A stretch of DNA of 64,000 bases from Pseudomonas putida (GTDB taxonomy: Bacteria; Pseudomonadota; Gammaproteobacteria; Pseudomonadales; Pseudomonadaceae), in contig NZ_JANHLK010000011.1 of the NCBI RefSeq assembly GCF_028682635.1, forward strand, positions 1 to 64,000, written 5' to 3'. The translations under genes and the position numbers were made by a program. Shown piece by piece: positions 34,651 through 43,998 of the stretch. Numbering within the stretch: position 1 is the first letter of the stretch; every line of letters begins with the position of its first letter. Below the pieces are notes generated by a model, which worked only from the letters and a program-made list of their open reading frames with translations, did no database searches and was not told the origin of the DNA.

Positions 34651-35061
34651 ATGCCCTACCGCCCTACTCCGCGCCGATCCTTTTCGATTCAACTCAATGC
34701 CCTGCAACTGACCGGCAGTATCGCCCTTGGCATGTGGCTAGGCTTTATCGCCATTGTGTTGACCGTCTGGCTGGTGTCCCGGCTGTTTTTCAGCGAACAA
34801 CTGGCACCGGTCGCAGCCGCGGTGGAGCAACTGGCCAAACCGCCGGTGGTGACTCGACCGGTGCCGGATATCCCGGCACAGAGCCCATTGTTCGAGCAGT
34901 ATGAAGAAAACCTGCGCAGGAACGAGCAGGCGCAACGACTCGACCAGGCACGCGCCAGCAACCGCAACCTGGCGAACCCCAAATGCCAGTTCTGGTTGCA
35001 ACAGGACCAGACGGCACCCAGCGAAAAAAGCCGCGCCAACGTCCTGCAATTCTGCGATTGA
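34651..35061 (+). CDS. Single-pass membrane protein of unknown function
   Basis: 136 residues. One transmembrane helix (ALGMWLGFIAIVLTVWLVSRLFF, residues about 23-46) after a short basic N terminus, then a charged, probably coiled-coil segment with many Glu/Arg/Gln (about 80-110). Two cysteines occur near the C terminus (NPKCQFW and LQFCD). AGGAGG lies 7 bases before the ATG. The next gene begins two bases after its stop, so the pair is probably co-translated. Not recognised beyond a Pseudomonas-type conserved protein. Confidence 0.75.
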   Translation: MPYRPTPRRSFSIQLNALQLTGSIALGMWLGFIAIVLTVWLVSRLFFSEQLAPVAAAVEQLAKPPVVTRPVPDIPAQSPLFEQYEENLRRNEQAQRLDQARASNRNLANPKCQFWLQQDQTAPSEKSRANVLQFCD

Positions 35062-35063
35062 TC

Positions 35064-35546
35064 ATGAATAAGCATACCGTGCACCAACTGATTCTCGACA
35101 AGCTGCGAGTCGATCTCGACATTGCCGAGCGCGCCGCGCAAACCGCCTACGAAACCGCGACCCACGAAGAAAACATCGCCGAAAACAAGTACGACACCCT
35201 GGGCCTGGAAGCGTCTTACCTGGCCGCCGGGCAGGCCAGGCGGGTCGAAGAGATTCGCCTGTCACTGGCGCTTTGCCAGAACCTGGCACTGCGTCCCTAT
35301 GACGATAAACGGGGTATCGAGATCGGTGCCCTGCTCGGCCTGGAAGACGACAAGGGCCGCGAGCAGTGGCTGTTCCTGGCGCCAGATGCGGCGGGGCTGA
35401 AGGTTGACCTGGTGGGGCAACTGATTACCGTCATCACCCCGCGCTCGCCGCTGGGCAAAAGCCTGCTGGGCAAGTTCGAAGGCGACGAGGTGGAGATTCT
35501 GGTGGCGGGCGCTCGGCAACAGTTCGCTGTCACCGAGGTGGTTTGA
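35064..35546 (+). CDS. GreA/GreB-family transcription factor-like protein
   Basis: 160 residues. N-terminal coiled coil (residues about 1-75) whose middle ENIAENKYDTLGLEASYLAAGQ resembles the acidic tip of Gre factors, followed by a GreA/B C-terminal-like domain (VITPRSPLGKSLLGKFEGDEVEI). It could bind the RNA polymerase secondary channel. Acidic tip residues differ from those in GreA/GreB, so cleavage-stimulating activity cannot be assumed. Separate from the genuine greB at 48440. Adjacent to cysB, convergent. Confidence 0.78.
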   Translation: MNKHTVHQLILDKLRVDLDIAERAAQTAYETATHEENIAENKYDTLGLEASYLAAGQARRVEEIRLSLALCQNLALRPYDDKRGIEIGALLGLEDDKGREQWLFLAPDAAGLKVDLVGQLITVITPRSPLGKSLLGKFEGDEVEILVAGARQQFAVTEVV

Positions 35547-35579
35547 CCGGCTGTCCTGCCGGTGCAGCAGGACGGGCTA

Positions 35580-36563
<984 letters not shown>

Positions 36564-36666
36564 TCAAAGCAGGTAGACGCCACGGGCATCAGCGACGGTA
36601 TATAACTATATTAATGGTTTGAAGAATAAATCTAGAACTTTTTATCAAAAGGCCATTATTCGTGTT

Positions 36667-37170
36667 CTAGCGATCCCCTTGGCGACGACGTTGCACCAGC
36701 GGCACCAGGTAGACCGGCACCGTGGACAGTTGCAACACCCGGGCGGCGGTCCGGCCCAAAGGCGTTTCCGCCCCCGCACCATGGCTGTGACTACCGACGA
36801 TCAGCAAATCCACCGAGAGTTTGTGCGCCTGGTCGAGGATCACCTGCGACGGATCACCCTGCAGCACCCGCACCGCCTTGATCCGCTCAAGGTCCTGCTC
36901 GCCCTCGTCGCCCAGCTCTTCGCGAAAATTGTCCAGCACCCGCTGCTCGATGCTGGCGATCACGGTGTTAAGACCCTGGCTATGGAATTCGTTCAACGCC
37001 TGCTCGTCGAGATAGCTCTGCAGCACCGATTCGGCGAACAGCCCCATGGGTTCGACGGCGTGCACCACATACAGGTCGGCATTGAATGTTCGCGCCAATT
37101 CCAGGGCATGCTGCATCACCACAGGTGCATACAGCCCGAGGTCAGTGGCATACAGCATCGAACGAATCAT
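36667..37170 (-). CDS. Universal stress protein (UspA family)
   Basis: 167 residues, single Usp domain. IRSMLYATDLGLYAPVVMQHALELA at the start, and the ATP-binding signature GSHSHG followed by LGRTAARVLQLSTVPVYLVP near the end. The GxxGxG(9)GS-type motif is close to the ATP-binding class. The function is stress survival generally; the specific role is not known. Confidence 0.87.
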   Translation of the reverse strand: MIRSMLYATDLGLYAPVVMQHALELARTFNADLYVVHAVEPMGLFAESVLQSYLDEQALNEFHSQGLNTVIASIEQRVLDNFREELGDEGEQDLERIKAVRVLQGDPSQVILDQAHKLSVDLLIVGSHSHGAGAETPLGRTAARVLQLSTVPVYLVPLVQRRRQGDR

Positions 37171-37264
37171 ATGACCTCCTCGCGTGCCAACATGGCGGAG
37201 ATTGATTCAGCTTAGCAGTGCCTTGGCGAGTACGACGTCCGGCGTAACACGTTGAACGGCGGGC

Positions 37265-38170
37265 TTAAACCTTTTGCTCGTTGCTTATGCCATGTGGCAC
37301 ATGGCCGGTGGCGACCACTTCGCGGGCCAACTCGCAATGGCCGGCCTGATCGTCGAAAAACACGTCCGCGGCGAAGGCTTCAAGGAAGGCCGACTTGGTC
37401 AGTCCACCGAGGAACAGCGATTCATCCAGGCGAATATCCCACTCGCGCAACGTGCGGATCACCCGTTCATGGGCCGGCGCCGAGCGCGCCGTGACCAGTG
37501 CCGTGCGAATCGGACAGGCGTCATCCGGGAATTCGCGCTGCAACAGATTAAGGGCGGCGAGGAAGCCCTTGAACGGCCCGCCGCGCAAGGGCTCGCGAGC
37601 CGCTTCGCGCTCGCTGGCCTGGAACGCTTCCAGGCCCCCGGCTTGATAGACGCGTTCGGACTCGTCGGAAAACAGCACGGCATCACCGTCAAAAGCAATG
37701 CGCAGTTCATCGCTGGCCGCACGGCTGGCGCCACCGGACAGAATGGTCGCCGCAGCGAACCCGGCGTCCAGCGCACTGCGCACGTCTTCGGCGTGGGTTG
37801 AGAGAAACAGGTCGCAGCCAAAGGCCTTGAGGTAGGGATATGGACTGCGCCCGCCGACAAACGCCGCACGGGAAATCGCCAGGCCATAGTGGTGGATCGA
37901 GTTGAACACACGCAGGCCGGTGTCGGCGCTGTTGCGCGACACCAGGATCACCTCGACCCGGGCGCGGCCCAGGTGGGCATTGAGGGCGAGGAGTTTCTGC
38001 ACCAGCGGGAAGGCGTCACCGGGCTCGAGGATTTCGTCTTCGTGCTCGATCTGATATTGCCGGTAGGCCTCGACGCCACTCGACAGATAGACCTTGTGGC
38101 TTTCACTCAGGTCGAACAACGCTCGCGACGAAATCGCCAGCACAAGCTTGTCGTCTATGGTCTTTGGCAT
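37265..38170 (-). CDS. Cytosolic 5'-nucleotidase (cN-I type)
   Basis: 301 residues. Related to eukaryotic NT5C1 cytosolic AMP/IMP 5'-nucleotidases: KLVLAISSRALFDLSESHKVY and VEVILVSRNSADTGLRVFNSIHHYGLAISRAAF are the family landmarks, and FLSTHAEDVRSALDAGFAAATIL and DGDAVLFSDESERV follow. The second Asp of a HAD DxD is replaced by SS(R) here, as in this family. Predicted to dephosphorylate nucleoside monophosphates; specificity unproven. Confidence 0.8.
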   Translation of the reverse strand: MPKTIDDKLVLAISSRALFDLSESHKVYLSSGVEAYRQYQIEHEDEILEPGDAFPLVQKLLALNAHLGRARVEVILVSRNSADTGLRVFNSIHHYGLAISRAAFVGGRSPYPYLKAFGCDLFLSTHAEDVRSALDAGFAAATILSGGASRAASDELRIAFDGDAVLFSDESERVYQAGGLEAFQASEREAAREPLRGGPFKGFLAALNLLQREFPDDACPIRTALVTARSAPAHERVIRTLREWDIRLDESLFLGGLTKSAFLEAFAADVFFDDQAGHCELAREVVATGHVPHGISNEQKV

Positions 38171-38195
38171 CCCCTTCCCCCTCCGATTGATCGAC

Positions 38196-39152
38196 TCAGG
38201 TATTACGTCGATCGATGAAACTCAAGCTGCGATACATCGCCTCGATGCGCGGCATGTCACAGCCGACGGCCTTCGCCGCTGCCAGTGGCCGGGCATATAT
38301 GGCCTCCAGTTCCAGCGGCCGCTTGTGCAGAAAGTCGTGGTACATGCTGGGCCAGTAGTCGGGCATTCGCTGCGTCACCTGCAAAAGCTGCTCGGCATAA
38401 CTGGCTGGCACTTCGTGACCGCAGGCGTTTGCGCCCTGGATCACTTCGGCCATCAGCGACCGGATCAACTCATGGCTGTCGGCATCGGCCATCAGCGGCG
38501 TAGTGCTCGCCCCGAGCAGCACGGACAGGCCGTTGTACGGGATATTCCAGACCAGTTTCTGCCAGCGCGCCTGGTGCAGGTTCGCCATGGCCTGGGCGTC
38601 GATGCCGGCCGCACGGAACAGCCCAACCCCCTCCTCGACAATGGCCGCACGCTCAGGCTGACCCGGCGCCGGCCCGCTGTGATAGCCGACATGCACCGCC
38701 CCCAGCGCCTGATGGGTAATGACCCCCGGCCCCTGGCGATGCACGCAGATATAGCAGAGCCCGCCCAGCACATGCAGAGCGTCGGGCAGCAGTTCACGCA
38801 GGTCGTCTTCGACATCCAGGCCATTTTGCAACAGCAGCACCCTGGCATTCGGCGCGGCGGCCTGCACGATGGCGGGCGCGAGGTCGCGGTTACTGGTGGT
38901 TTTGGCGCCAACCAGCAACCAGTCGCAGGGTGGCATGTCTTCGGCCGCCGAATAGGCCTGCACCGGATTCAGCGTCAGCGCGCCATGTACCGCGCTGTGC
39001 AGCTGCAACCCGCGCTCAGCCACCGCGGCAAACTCACTGCGCAACAGAAAATGCACATCGAACCCGGCCTGCGCCAGAATCACCCCGTAGAACCCGCCGA
39101 TGGCACCGGTCCCGATTATGCCGATTCTCGGCTTGGCAACTGCTCCCGTCAT
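38196..39152 (-). CDS. Ketopantoate reductase-like protein (PanE family)
   Basis: 318 residues. NADPH-binding Rossmann motif GTGAIG (14-19) and the PanE-type GLCYICVHRQGPGVITH and RWQKLVWNIPYNGLSVLLG stretches. The sequence belongs to a putative 2-dehydropantoate 2-reductase group; the true panE may be elsewhere. Its start overlaps the stop of the thioredoxin-like gene (ATGA at 39149-39152), suggesting coupling. Confidence 0.82.
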   Translation of the reverse strand: MTGAVAKPRIGIIGTGAIGGFYGVILAQAGFDVHFLLRSEFAAVAERGLQLHSAVHGALTLNPVQAYSAAEDMPPCDWLLVGAKTTSNRDLAPAIVQAAAPNARVLLLQNGLDVEDDLRELLPDALHVLGGLCYICVHRQGPGVITHQALGAVHVGYHSGPAPGQPERAAIVEEGVGLFRAAGIDAQAMANLHQARWQKLVWNIPYNGLSVLLGASTTPLMADADSHELIRSLMAEVIQGANACGHEVPASYAEQLLQVTQRMPDYWPSMYHDFLHKRPLELEAIYARPLAAAKAVGCDMPRIEAMYRSLSFIDRRNT

Positions 39153-39535
39153 GGCAACTCCTCTGCTGTTCTACTGAGCGCCTGCCCCAAGGCCGTGTTC
39201 AGCTCGGTGCGGGTCAGGCGCGACTTTAGTGCCCCGAAGAATTCGCCGTCGCGTACGACAAACAGCGCCGGCAAGTGAAAGACCTGATAACGCTCGACCA
39301 CCCCGCCATTGTTGCCAGCGTCGATCCAGCACAATCGATCGACATCCAGATCGAGCGCAGGCAGCTGCTCGCGGGCAAAACGGCAACTGGCGCAGCCGAC
39401 ACTGGTGAAAATCACCAGCGATACGCCGTTCATTGCCAGCAGCCGTTGGTCGGCGTCGAAATCGGTCAGATCCAATTCGACCACTATACTGGGGGAAACA
39501 ATGTCAGATGGCCGACACATGGAGTCCGTGCTCAT
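39149..39535 (-). CDS. Thioredoxin-like protein
   Basis: 128 residues if the ATG at 39535 is used. Thioredoxin-fold with CASC (Cys48, Cys51) and a cis-Pro in HLPALFVV. No signal peptide. The start is uncertain: the ATG at 39520 and a GTG at 39484 are also in frame, none with a good ribosome-binding site, and the first two overlap the 5' end of the divergent PilZ-like gene. Coupled to the PanE-like gene downstream. Confidence 0.75.
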   Translation of the reverse strand: MSTDSMCRPSDIVSPSIVVELDLTDFDADQRLLAMNGVSLVIFTSVGCASCRFAREQLPALDLDVDRLCWIDAGNNGGVVERYQVFHLPALFVVRDGEFFGALKSRLTRTELNTALGQALSRTAEELP

Positions 39536-39977
39536 GGGACGTTTTCTTCCTCATCCTGACGATATACCTGTCGAGTTGACGTTGCTCAAACCTGAGTGCA
39601 TCTCCCGCCAACAGCTGCACACTATCAGCCTCGGGGGCATGGCTTGCAATTATCACCGCGCCTGGCGCCACGGTACGGCGCTGCAGGTACGCATGCCAAG
39701 CCTGAACCCGGACCTGTGTTTCCTGGGCTACGTGGCCTGGTGCCTGCGACGCAAGCGCGGCTACCTGGTCGGCATCGCCTTCGTCGACGAACAGACGCTT
39801 TTCAGTGCCCGCATGGGCGAGCAGGTGTGCCAGATCGAGCGCTACTGCCGTCAACATGATGCCCACAACGATCTGCAGGATATCCAGGCCCTGGCCCTCG
39901 AGTGGGTCCAGCAGCATGCCGACGAGTTCTCCCACGACACGGTTCGCAAGGCTTTTGCACAGGCTGTGCTGGATTAA
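39501..39977 (+). CDS. PilZ-domain-like protein
   Basis: 158 residues. The region CISRQQLHTISLGGMACNYHRAWRHGTALQVRMPSL aligns with the PilZ beta-barrel start, but the c-di-GMP motif RxxxR...(D/N)xSxxG is degenerate (TISLGG), so nucleotide binding is doubtful. The start at 39501 is chosen because GGGGGA lies 5 bases upstream and TATACT (about 39485) is a good -10 box just before it. It overlaps the opposing thioredoxin-like gene if that begins at 39535. Confidence 0.72.
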   Translation: MSDGRHMESVLMGRFLPHPDDIPVELTLLKPECISRQQLHTISLGGMACNYHRAWRHGTALQVRMPSLNPDLCFLGYVAWCLRRKRGYLVGIAFVDEQTLFSARMGEQVCQIERYCRQHDAHNDLQDIQALALEWVQQHADEFSHDTVRKAFAQAVLD

Positions 39978-40104
39978 ACCGGGCCAGCCCATTGTCGAGC
40001 CACGGTGTAACGCGCTAAGGTTCCGTTCCCCGACGCGCTTAATTTGCTGTGCTCCGCCGCGCGGGTTCGCTGGCGGCCGGCACCCGTGACCTGACGAGTA
40101 AACG

Positions 40105-41181
40105 ATGGCTGATTTACCGATCAACGACCTAAACGTCGCTTCCAACGAGACGCTGATCACTCCCGACCAGCTCAAGCGTGATATCCCCCTGAGCGATGCC
40201 GCCCTGCGCACCGTCACCAAGGGCCGCGAAGTCATTCGCAATATTCTGGATGGCACCGACCATCGCCTGTTCGTGGTCATCGGGCCCTGCTCGATCCACG
40301 ACATCAAGGCGGCCCACGAGTACGCCGAGCGCCTGAAGGTTCTTGCGGCGGAAGTGTCCGATACCCTGTATCTGGTCATGCGCGTGTATTTCGAGAAGCC
40401 ACGCACAACCGTTGGCTGGAAAGGCTTGATCAACGACCCGTACCTCGACGACTCGTTCAAGATCCAGGATGGCCTGCATATCGGTCGCCAGCTGTTGCTG
40501 GACCTGGCCGAAATGGGCCTGCCGACCGCCACCGAAGCGCTCGACCCGATCTCCCCGCAATACCTGCAGGACCTGATCAGCTGGTCGGCCATCGGCGCGC
40601 GCACCACCGAATCCCAGACTCACCGGGAAATGGCCTCCGGCCTGTCCTCGGCCGTCGGCTTCAAGAACGGCACCGATGGCGGCCTGACCGTAGCGATCAA
40701 CGCCCTGCAATCGGTTTCCAGCCCGCACCGCTTCCTGGGCATCAACCAGGAAGGTGGCGTGTCGATCGTCACCACCAAGGGCAATGCCTACGGTCACGTC
40801 GTATTGCGCGGCGGCAACGGCAAGCCAAACTACGATTCGGTCAGCGTCGCCCTCTGCGAGCAGGCACTGAACAAGGCGAAGATCAAGCCCAACATCATGG
40901 TCGATTGCAGCCACGCCAACTCCAACAAGGACCCGGCCCTGCAACCGCTGGTGATGGAGAACGTCGCCAACCAGATCCTCGAAGGCAACCAGTCGATCAT
41001 CGGCCTGATGGTCGAAAGCCACCTGAACTGGGGCTGCCAGGCCATTCCGAAAGACCTCGCCGACCTGCAATACGGCGTGTCGATCACCGATGCCTGCATC
41101 GACTGGACGGCCACCGAGAACACCTTGCGCAGCATGCATGCCAAGCTCAAGGAAGTGCTGCCAAAACGCGAGCGCACCTGA
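40105..41181 (+). CDS. aroF: Class I 3-deoxy-7-phosphoheptulonate synthase
   Basis: 358 residues. AroF/G/H-type enzyme for the first shikimate step: VVIGPCSIHD with the PEP/metal Cys near residue 61, RVYFEKPRTTVGWKGLINDP, RGGNGKPNYD and DCSHANSNKDP. Normally feedback-inhibited by an aromatic amino acid; which one cannot be read here. The symbol aroF follows P. putida naming near cysB and is tentative. A class II enzyme at 24261 provides the second isoenzyme. Confidence 0.93.
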   Translation: MADLPINDLNVASNETLITPDQLKRDIPLSDAALRTVTKGREVIRNILDGTDHRLFVVIGPCSIHDIKAAHEYAERLKVLAAEVSDTLYLVMRVYFEKPRTTVGWKGLINDPYLDDSFKIQDGLHIGRQLLLDLAEMGLPTATEALDPISPQYLQDLISWSAIGARTTESQTHREMASGLSSAVGFKNGTDGGLTVAINALQSVSSPHRFLGINQEGGVSIVTTKGNAYGHVVLRGGNGKPNYDSVSVALCEQALNKAKIKPNIMVDCSHANSNKDPALQPLVMENVANQILEGNQSIIGLMVESHLNWGCQAIPKDLADLQYGVSITDACIDWTATENTLRSMHAKLKEVLPKRERT

Positions 41182-41202
41182 CCGACGCTTGCCGCAGACA
41201 AA

Positions 41203-41230
41203 AAAACGCCGGGCTGAGCCCGGCGTTTTT
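41203..41230. terminator. Bidirectional terminator
   Basis: AAAACGCCGGGC-TGAG-CCCGGCGTTTT with A and T tracts on the two sides, between the aroF-type gene and the small acetyltransferase gene. Confidence 0.85.
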
Positions 41231-41253
41231 TTTTGCATCCGATTCGTTGCAGG

Positions 41254-41541
41254 TCACTGGCTCAGCTTGGCAGCATGACGCTGGTGACGCTCCATGTAGC
41301 GCTCGACGTAGGAGCACGAGGGAATGACAGTATAGCCCATTTCCTCGGCGTACTGCAGCGCCTGTTCGGTCAGGGCCGCGGCGATGCCGCGACCGCGCAA
41401 TGCGTTGGGCACAAACGTGCGATAGATATCCAGGGTCTGTTTCCCCAGATCCATATAGGTCAGGTAGGCACGATGACCGTCCACATTGGTCTCGAATTGA
41501 TGACCAGCCTGGTCATGGTGGATGGACAACGCCTCGCTCAT
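41254..41541 (-). CDS. Small GNAT-type acetyltransferase (YjdJ family)
   Basis: 95 residues. Short GNAT-like domain with ALRGRGIAAALTEQALQYAEEMGYTVIPSCSYV, the acetyl-CoA loop and C-terminal part of the fold, as in YjdJ-type proteins of about this length. MSEALSIHHDQ starts at 41541 with GAGGAGTAG upstream. Substrate unknown. Confidence 0.83.
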   Translation of the reverse strand: MSEALSIHHDQAGHQFETNVDGHRAYLTYMDLGKQTLDIYRTFVPNALRGRGIAAALTEQALQYAEEMGYTVIPSCSYVERYMERHQRHAAKLSQ

Positions 41542-42180
41542 CACTACTCCTCGCGGGTCTGGATTTCTGACCCCTACCTTACCGATGTTTTTCCGGCGAA
41601 GGAACAACTACGCCACCCCGTGCCTGAATCGACACCGAGAAAAGCTACACCGATCTCGCGCAACCGAGCACGTACAAATAGTAGGCGCCATTGGCAGAAA
41701 TGCTCAAGGTTCGCTCGTCATCATGCTGGTTGGCGGGTGCTGCTGTGGATAACGCAGGAACAGCTCGACCGAGGGTCTTGCAGCGGTCGGTAGCCTGAAC
41801 ATTGCCGGATGTTGAGACATAAGACGAGCGCCCCTCGTTAAAGTCACCTGTAACATGGAGAAAGATATGAGAGACGCCACGCAAATTCCGAACAAAAGTG
41901 TAGACGAATGCATCTAGATGGACTTTAGCCAAGACCGCAAAAAGAGCTTTGGGCATGGGGAACTTTTCCTTGGCGGCTCGCTCATCTCGGGCCTTCTAGC
42001 TGGATATTTTTTATACAACGCAGTTAAAAGTTGCTCGAAAAAGAATCAACGCCTACAATTTTTTTTGCTTCTTGCTTCACGTCAGTTTACTTACGACAAG
42101 TAATGGGTAGTATGTACGCCGGCTATTTCCTCACTCGGAGGAGACAGCCACTTACTAGAAAGTCCTTGAAGGGGAACACG
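41542..42180. other. A+T-rich region upstream of oprI
   Basis: 639 bases with lower G+C than the flanks and no convincing gene. Two open frames exist: a minus-strand one (41645-41956) with AAGGA at loose spacing, and a plus-strand one (41918-42103) with a hydrophobic middle and no ribosome-binding site. Neither has a recognisable product. Candidate oprI promoter boxes lie at the 3' end. The remainder may bind regulators or encode a small RNA; I cannot tell. Confidence 0.5.
42086..42113 (+). promoter_or_regulatory. Candidate oprI promoter
   Basis: TTTACT (42086-42091) and TAGTAT (42108-42113) are 16 bases apart, giving a leader of about 60 bases ending in the GAAGGGGAAC ribosome-binding site. 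Confidence 0.45.
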
Positions 42181-42432
42181 ATGAACAACGTTCTGAAATT
42201 CTCTGCTCTGGCTCTGGCCGCAGTTCTGGCTACCGGTTGCAGCAGCGCATCGAAAGAAACCGAAGCACGTCTGACCGCTACTGAAGACGCAGCAGCTCGC
42301 TCCCAGGCTCGTGCAGACGAAGCTTACCGTAAAGCTGATGAAGCTCTGGCTGCTGCTCAAAAAGCACAACAGACTGCTGACGAAGCTAACGAGCGTGCTC
42401 TGCGCATGCTGGAAAAAGCTAGCCGCAAGTAA
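42181..42432 (+). CDS. oprI: Major outer-membrane murein lipoprotein OprI
   Basis: 83 residues. Lpp-like lipoprotein: lipobox ATGC with lipidated Cys20, then an uninterrupted Ala-rich coiled coil of heptads, ending KASRK with a C-terminal Lys available for attachment to peptidoglycan. The codon bias towards GCT, CGT and CTG suits a highly expressed gene. The convergent neighbour is an L,D-transpeptidase, the enzyme class that makes this linkage. Confidence 0.97.
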   Translation: MNNVLKFSALALAAVLATGCSSASKETEARLTATEDAAARSQARADEAYRKADEALAAAQKAQQTADEANERALRMLEKASRK

Positions 42433-42453
42433 TAGTCCTTCGGGATTATTATC

Positions 42454-42486
42454 AAGCCGACCCATTTTTTGGGTCGGCTTTTTTAT
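42454..42486 (+). terminator. Terminator of oprI
   Basis: AAGCCGACCCA-loop-TGGGTCGGCTT followed by TTTATT. A smaller hairpin with a TTCG loop precedes it at about 42434-42451. Confidence 0.9.
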
Positions 42487-42510
42487 TGCCTGCTGTTTCC
42501 TGCAGCCAAT

Positions 42511-42546
42511 AAAAAACCCGCCGACGCGGCCTGCGTCGGCGGGTTT
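42511..42546 (-). terminator. Terminator of the L,D-transpeptidase gene
   Basis: AAACCCGCCGACGC and GCGTCGGCGGGTTT form a 14-bp stem with an A tract (T on the minus strand) on its left side. Confidence 0.85.
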
Positions 42547-42556
42547 GTTTCAGGCA

Positions 42557-43528
42557 TTACTGCAGCGGATCGATCGGTGCACTCGTCACCATCGGCGCGG
42601 TCGTGTTCGGCACGCCGATTTCCACCGGCAGGCCATCTTCGGCCGCGACAACATCACGTACCACATCCCAGTTCATGCGCAGGTTGTTGGTGATGTCTTC
42701 ACGCTTGAGCATCGCGTTGATCACGGCAGTGTGCTTGTCGACCACCGACGGGTTGCCCTTGTCGTCCAGCGGTGTGTGCGCTTCCAGGTAAACCTTGCCG
42801 CCACTCACGCCGAACTTGTAGGAATCGTTGATGATCCGCACGGACGTCCCGACCGGCACCATGCCCGCCATCTCCAGCACGTTGTTGTTGAACATGCGGA
42901 AGCAGCCGTGGCTGGTGCGCATGCCGATGCCGAACTTCTTGTTCGAACCGTGGATCAGGTAGCCTGGAGTCCCCAGGGTGAACTTGAACGGCCCCAGGGG
43001 GTTGTCCGGGCCGGCCGGCACCACATTTGGCAGCGGATCACCATCAGCGGCGTGCTCGGCCTTGATCGACGCCGGAGGCGTCCAGGTCGGGTTCGGCGTC
43101 TTGGCGATGATGCTGGTGTGGGCAATCGGCGAGCCCCAGCCTTCACGGCCGATACCCAGCGGGAAGGTGTAGACCACGTTCTTGCCTTTCGGGAAGTAGT
43201 AGAGGCGGTACTCGGCCAGGTTGATGACAATGCCTTCACGCGGGCCCGGCGGCAGGATGAAGCGGGTCGGCAGCACGATTTCAGTGCCGGCGCCAGGCAG
43301 CCATGGATCGACGCCAGGGTTGGCCGCGACCATTTCCGAATAACCCAGGTCGTAGGTCGTGCCCAGGTCGGCGAAGGTGTCTTCGTACTTGGCCTGGATC
43401 ACTTGCACCTGACCGACGATGTCTTCACCAGGCGGTGGCAGGGGTAGCTCCAATGCTGCGACGGGACCCGCTACACAGAGGGCGGCAAGTGTCAGGCAGC
43501 GGGTGACGGCGGGAAAGCGCGGCAACAT
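42557..43528 (-). CDS. L,D-transpeptidase (YkuD/ErfK type) with LysM-like domain
   Basis: 323 residues. Signal peptide MLPRFPAVTRCLTLAALCVAGPVAA, then a LysM-like segment (GYSEMVAANPGVDPWLPGAGTEIVLP) and the YkuD catalytic domain with SHGCFRM (His and Cys of the catalytic motif). The ATG at 43528 has AAGGAT 7 bases upstream; the ATG at 43546 lacks one. Periplasmic enzyme that makes 3-3 crosslinks or attaches lipoprotein to murein, like ErfK/YbiS. Sits next to oprI, its probable substrate; this is inferred from position. Confidence 0.9.
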   Translation of the reverse strand: MLPRFPAVTRCLTLAALCVAGPVAALELPLPPPGEDIVGQVQVIQAKYEDTFADLGTTYDLGYSEMVAANPGVDPWLPGAGTEIVLPTRFILPPGPREGIVINLAEYRLYYFPKGKNVVYTFPLGIGREGWGSPIAHTSIIAKTPNPTWTPPASIKAEHAADGDPLPNVVPAGPDNPLGPFKFTLGTPGYLIHGSNKKFGIGMRTSHGCFRMFNNNVLEMAGMVPVGTSVRIINDSYKFGVSGGKVYLEAHTPLDDKGNPSVVDKHTAVINAMLKREDITNNLRMNWDVVRDVVAAEDGLPVEIGVPNTTAPMVTSAPIDPLQ

Positions 43529-43709
43529 CCGGAAAATCCTTTGCATGATCGACAGAGGGTATAAGAACGCGATTGTACACCGCCGGCCGTTATTTCGGGG
43601 AGGTCGCGGGTAGTGCAGGCGATGCAAGGCATTTCCTGGCGGCCTGTTGTTTGTTGATGGAGTACATATCCATTACTGCGGTAACGGCCGTCTATGGCTT
43701 GCCTCTTAC

Positions 43710-43766
43710 CTGTAGGAGCTGGCTTGTCGGGTCGCCGCATCGCAGCGATGGTCGTCAACGATGACG
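43710..43766 (+). repeat. 57-base duplicated REP-like unit, copy 1
   Basis: Identical to 43875-43931. Starts with CTGTAGGAGCTGGCTTGTCG and contains two mini hairpins, CATCG-CAG-CGATG and CGTCA-ACGA-TGACG. The unit resembles repeats I associate with P. fluorescens-group intergenic DNA. Confidence 0.85.
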
Positions 43767-43874
43767 CGGGGAGCCTGATGCCTGTTTGCCCACCGCGCAG
43801 AACCTCCACTTGGCCTCTCGAGGTGGCAAGAAAAATCAAAAGCCAAAGCGAGGCGGCCTCCGAGCCGACCTGAT

Positions 43875-43931
43875 CTGTAGGAGCTGGCTTGTCGGGTCGC
43901 CGCATCGCAGCGATGGTCGTCAACGATGACG
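43875..43931 (+). repeat. 57-base duplicated REP-like unit, copy 2
   Basis: Same 57 bases as at 43710, 108 bases later, in the same orientation. Confidence 0.85.
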
Positions 43932-43998
43932 TGCGCTGTCTGAATGAATGCGGTGTCCAGACGTTTTTCGCGAGCAAGCTCGCTCCTACAGTTTGATC

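Noticed and set aside
41645..41956. 103-residue minus-strand frame before oprI
   Set aside because: A loose AAGGA site only, no family and no codon pattern like its neighbours. Left as an open question under the A+T-rich region.
41918..42103. 61-residue frame with a hydrophobic middle before oprI
   Set aside because: No ribosome-binding site, overlaps the likely oprI promoter and another frame, and no recognisable family.
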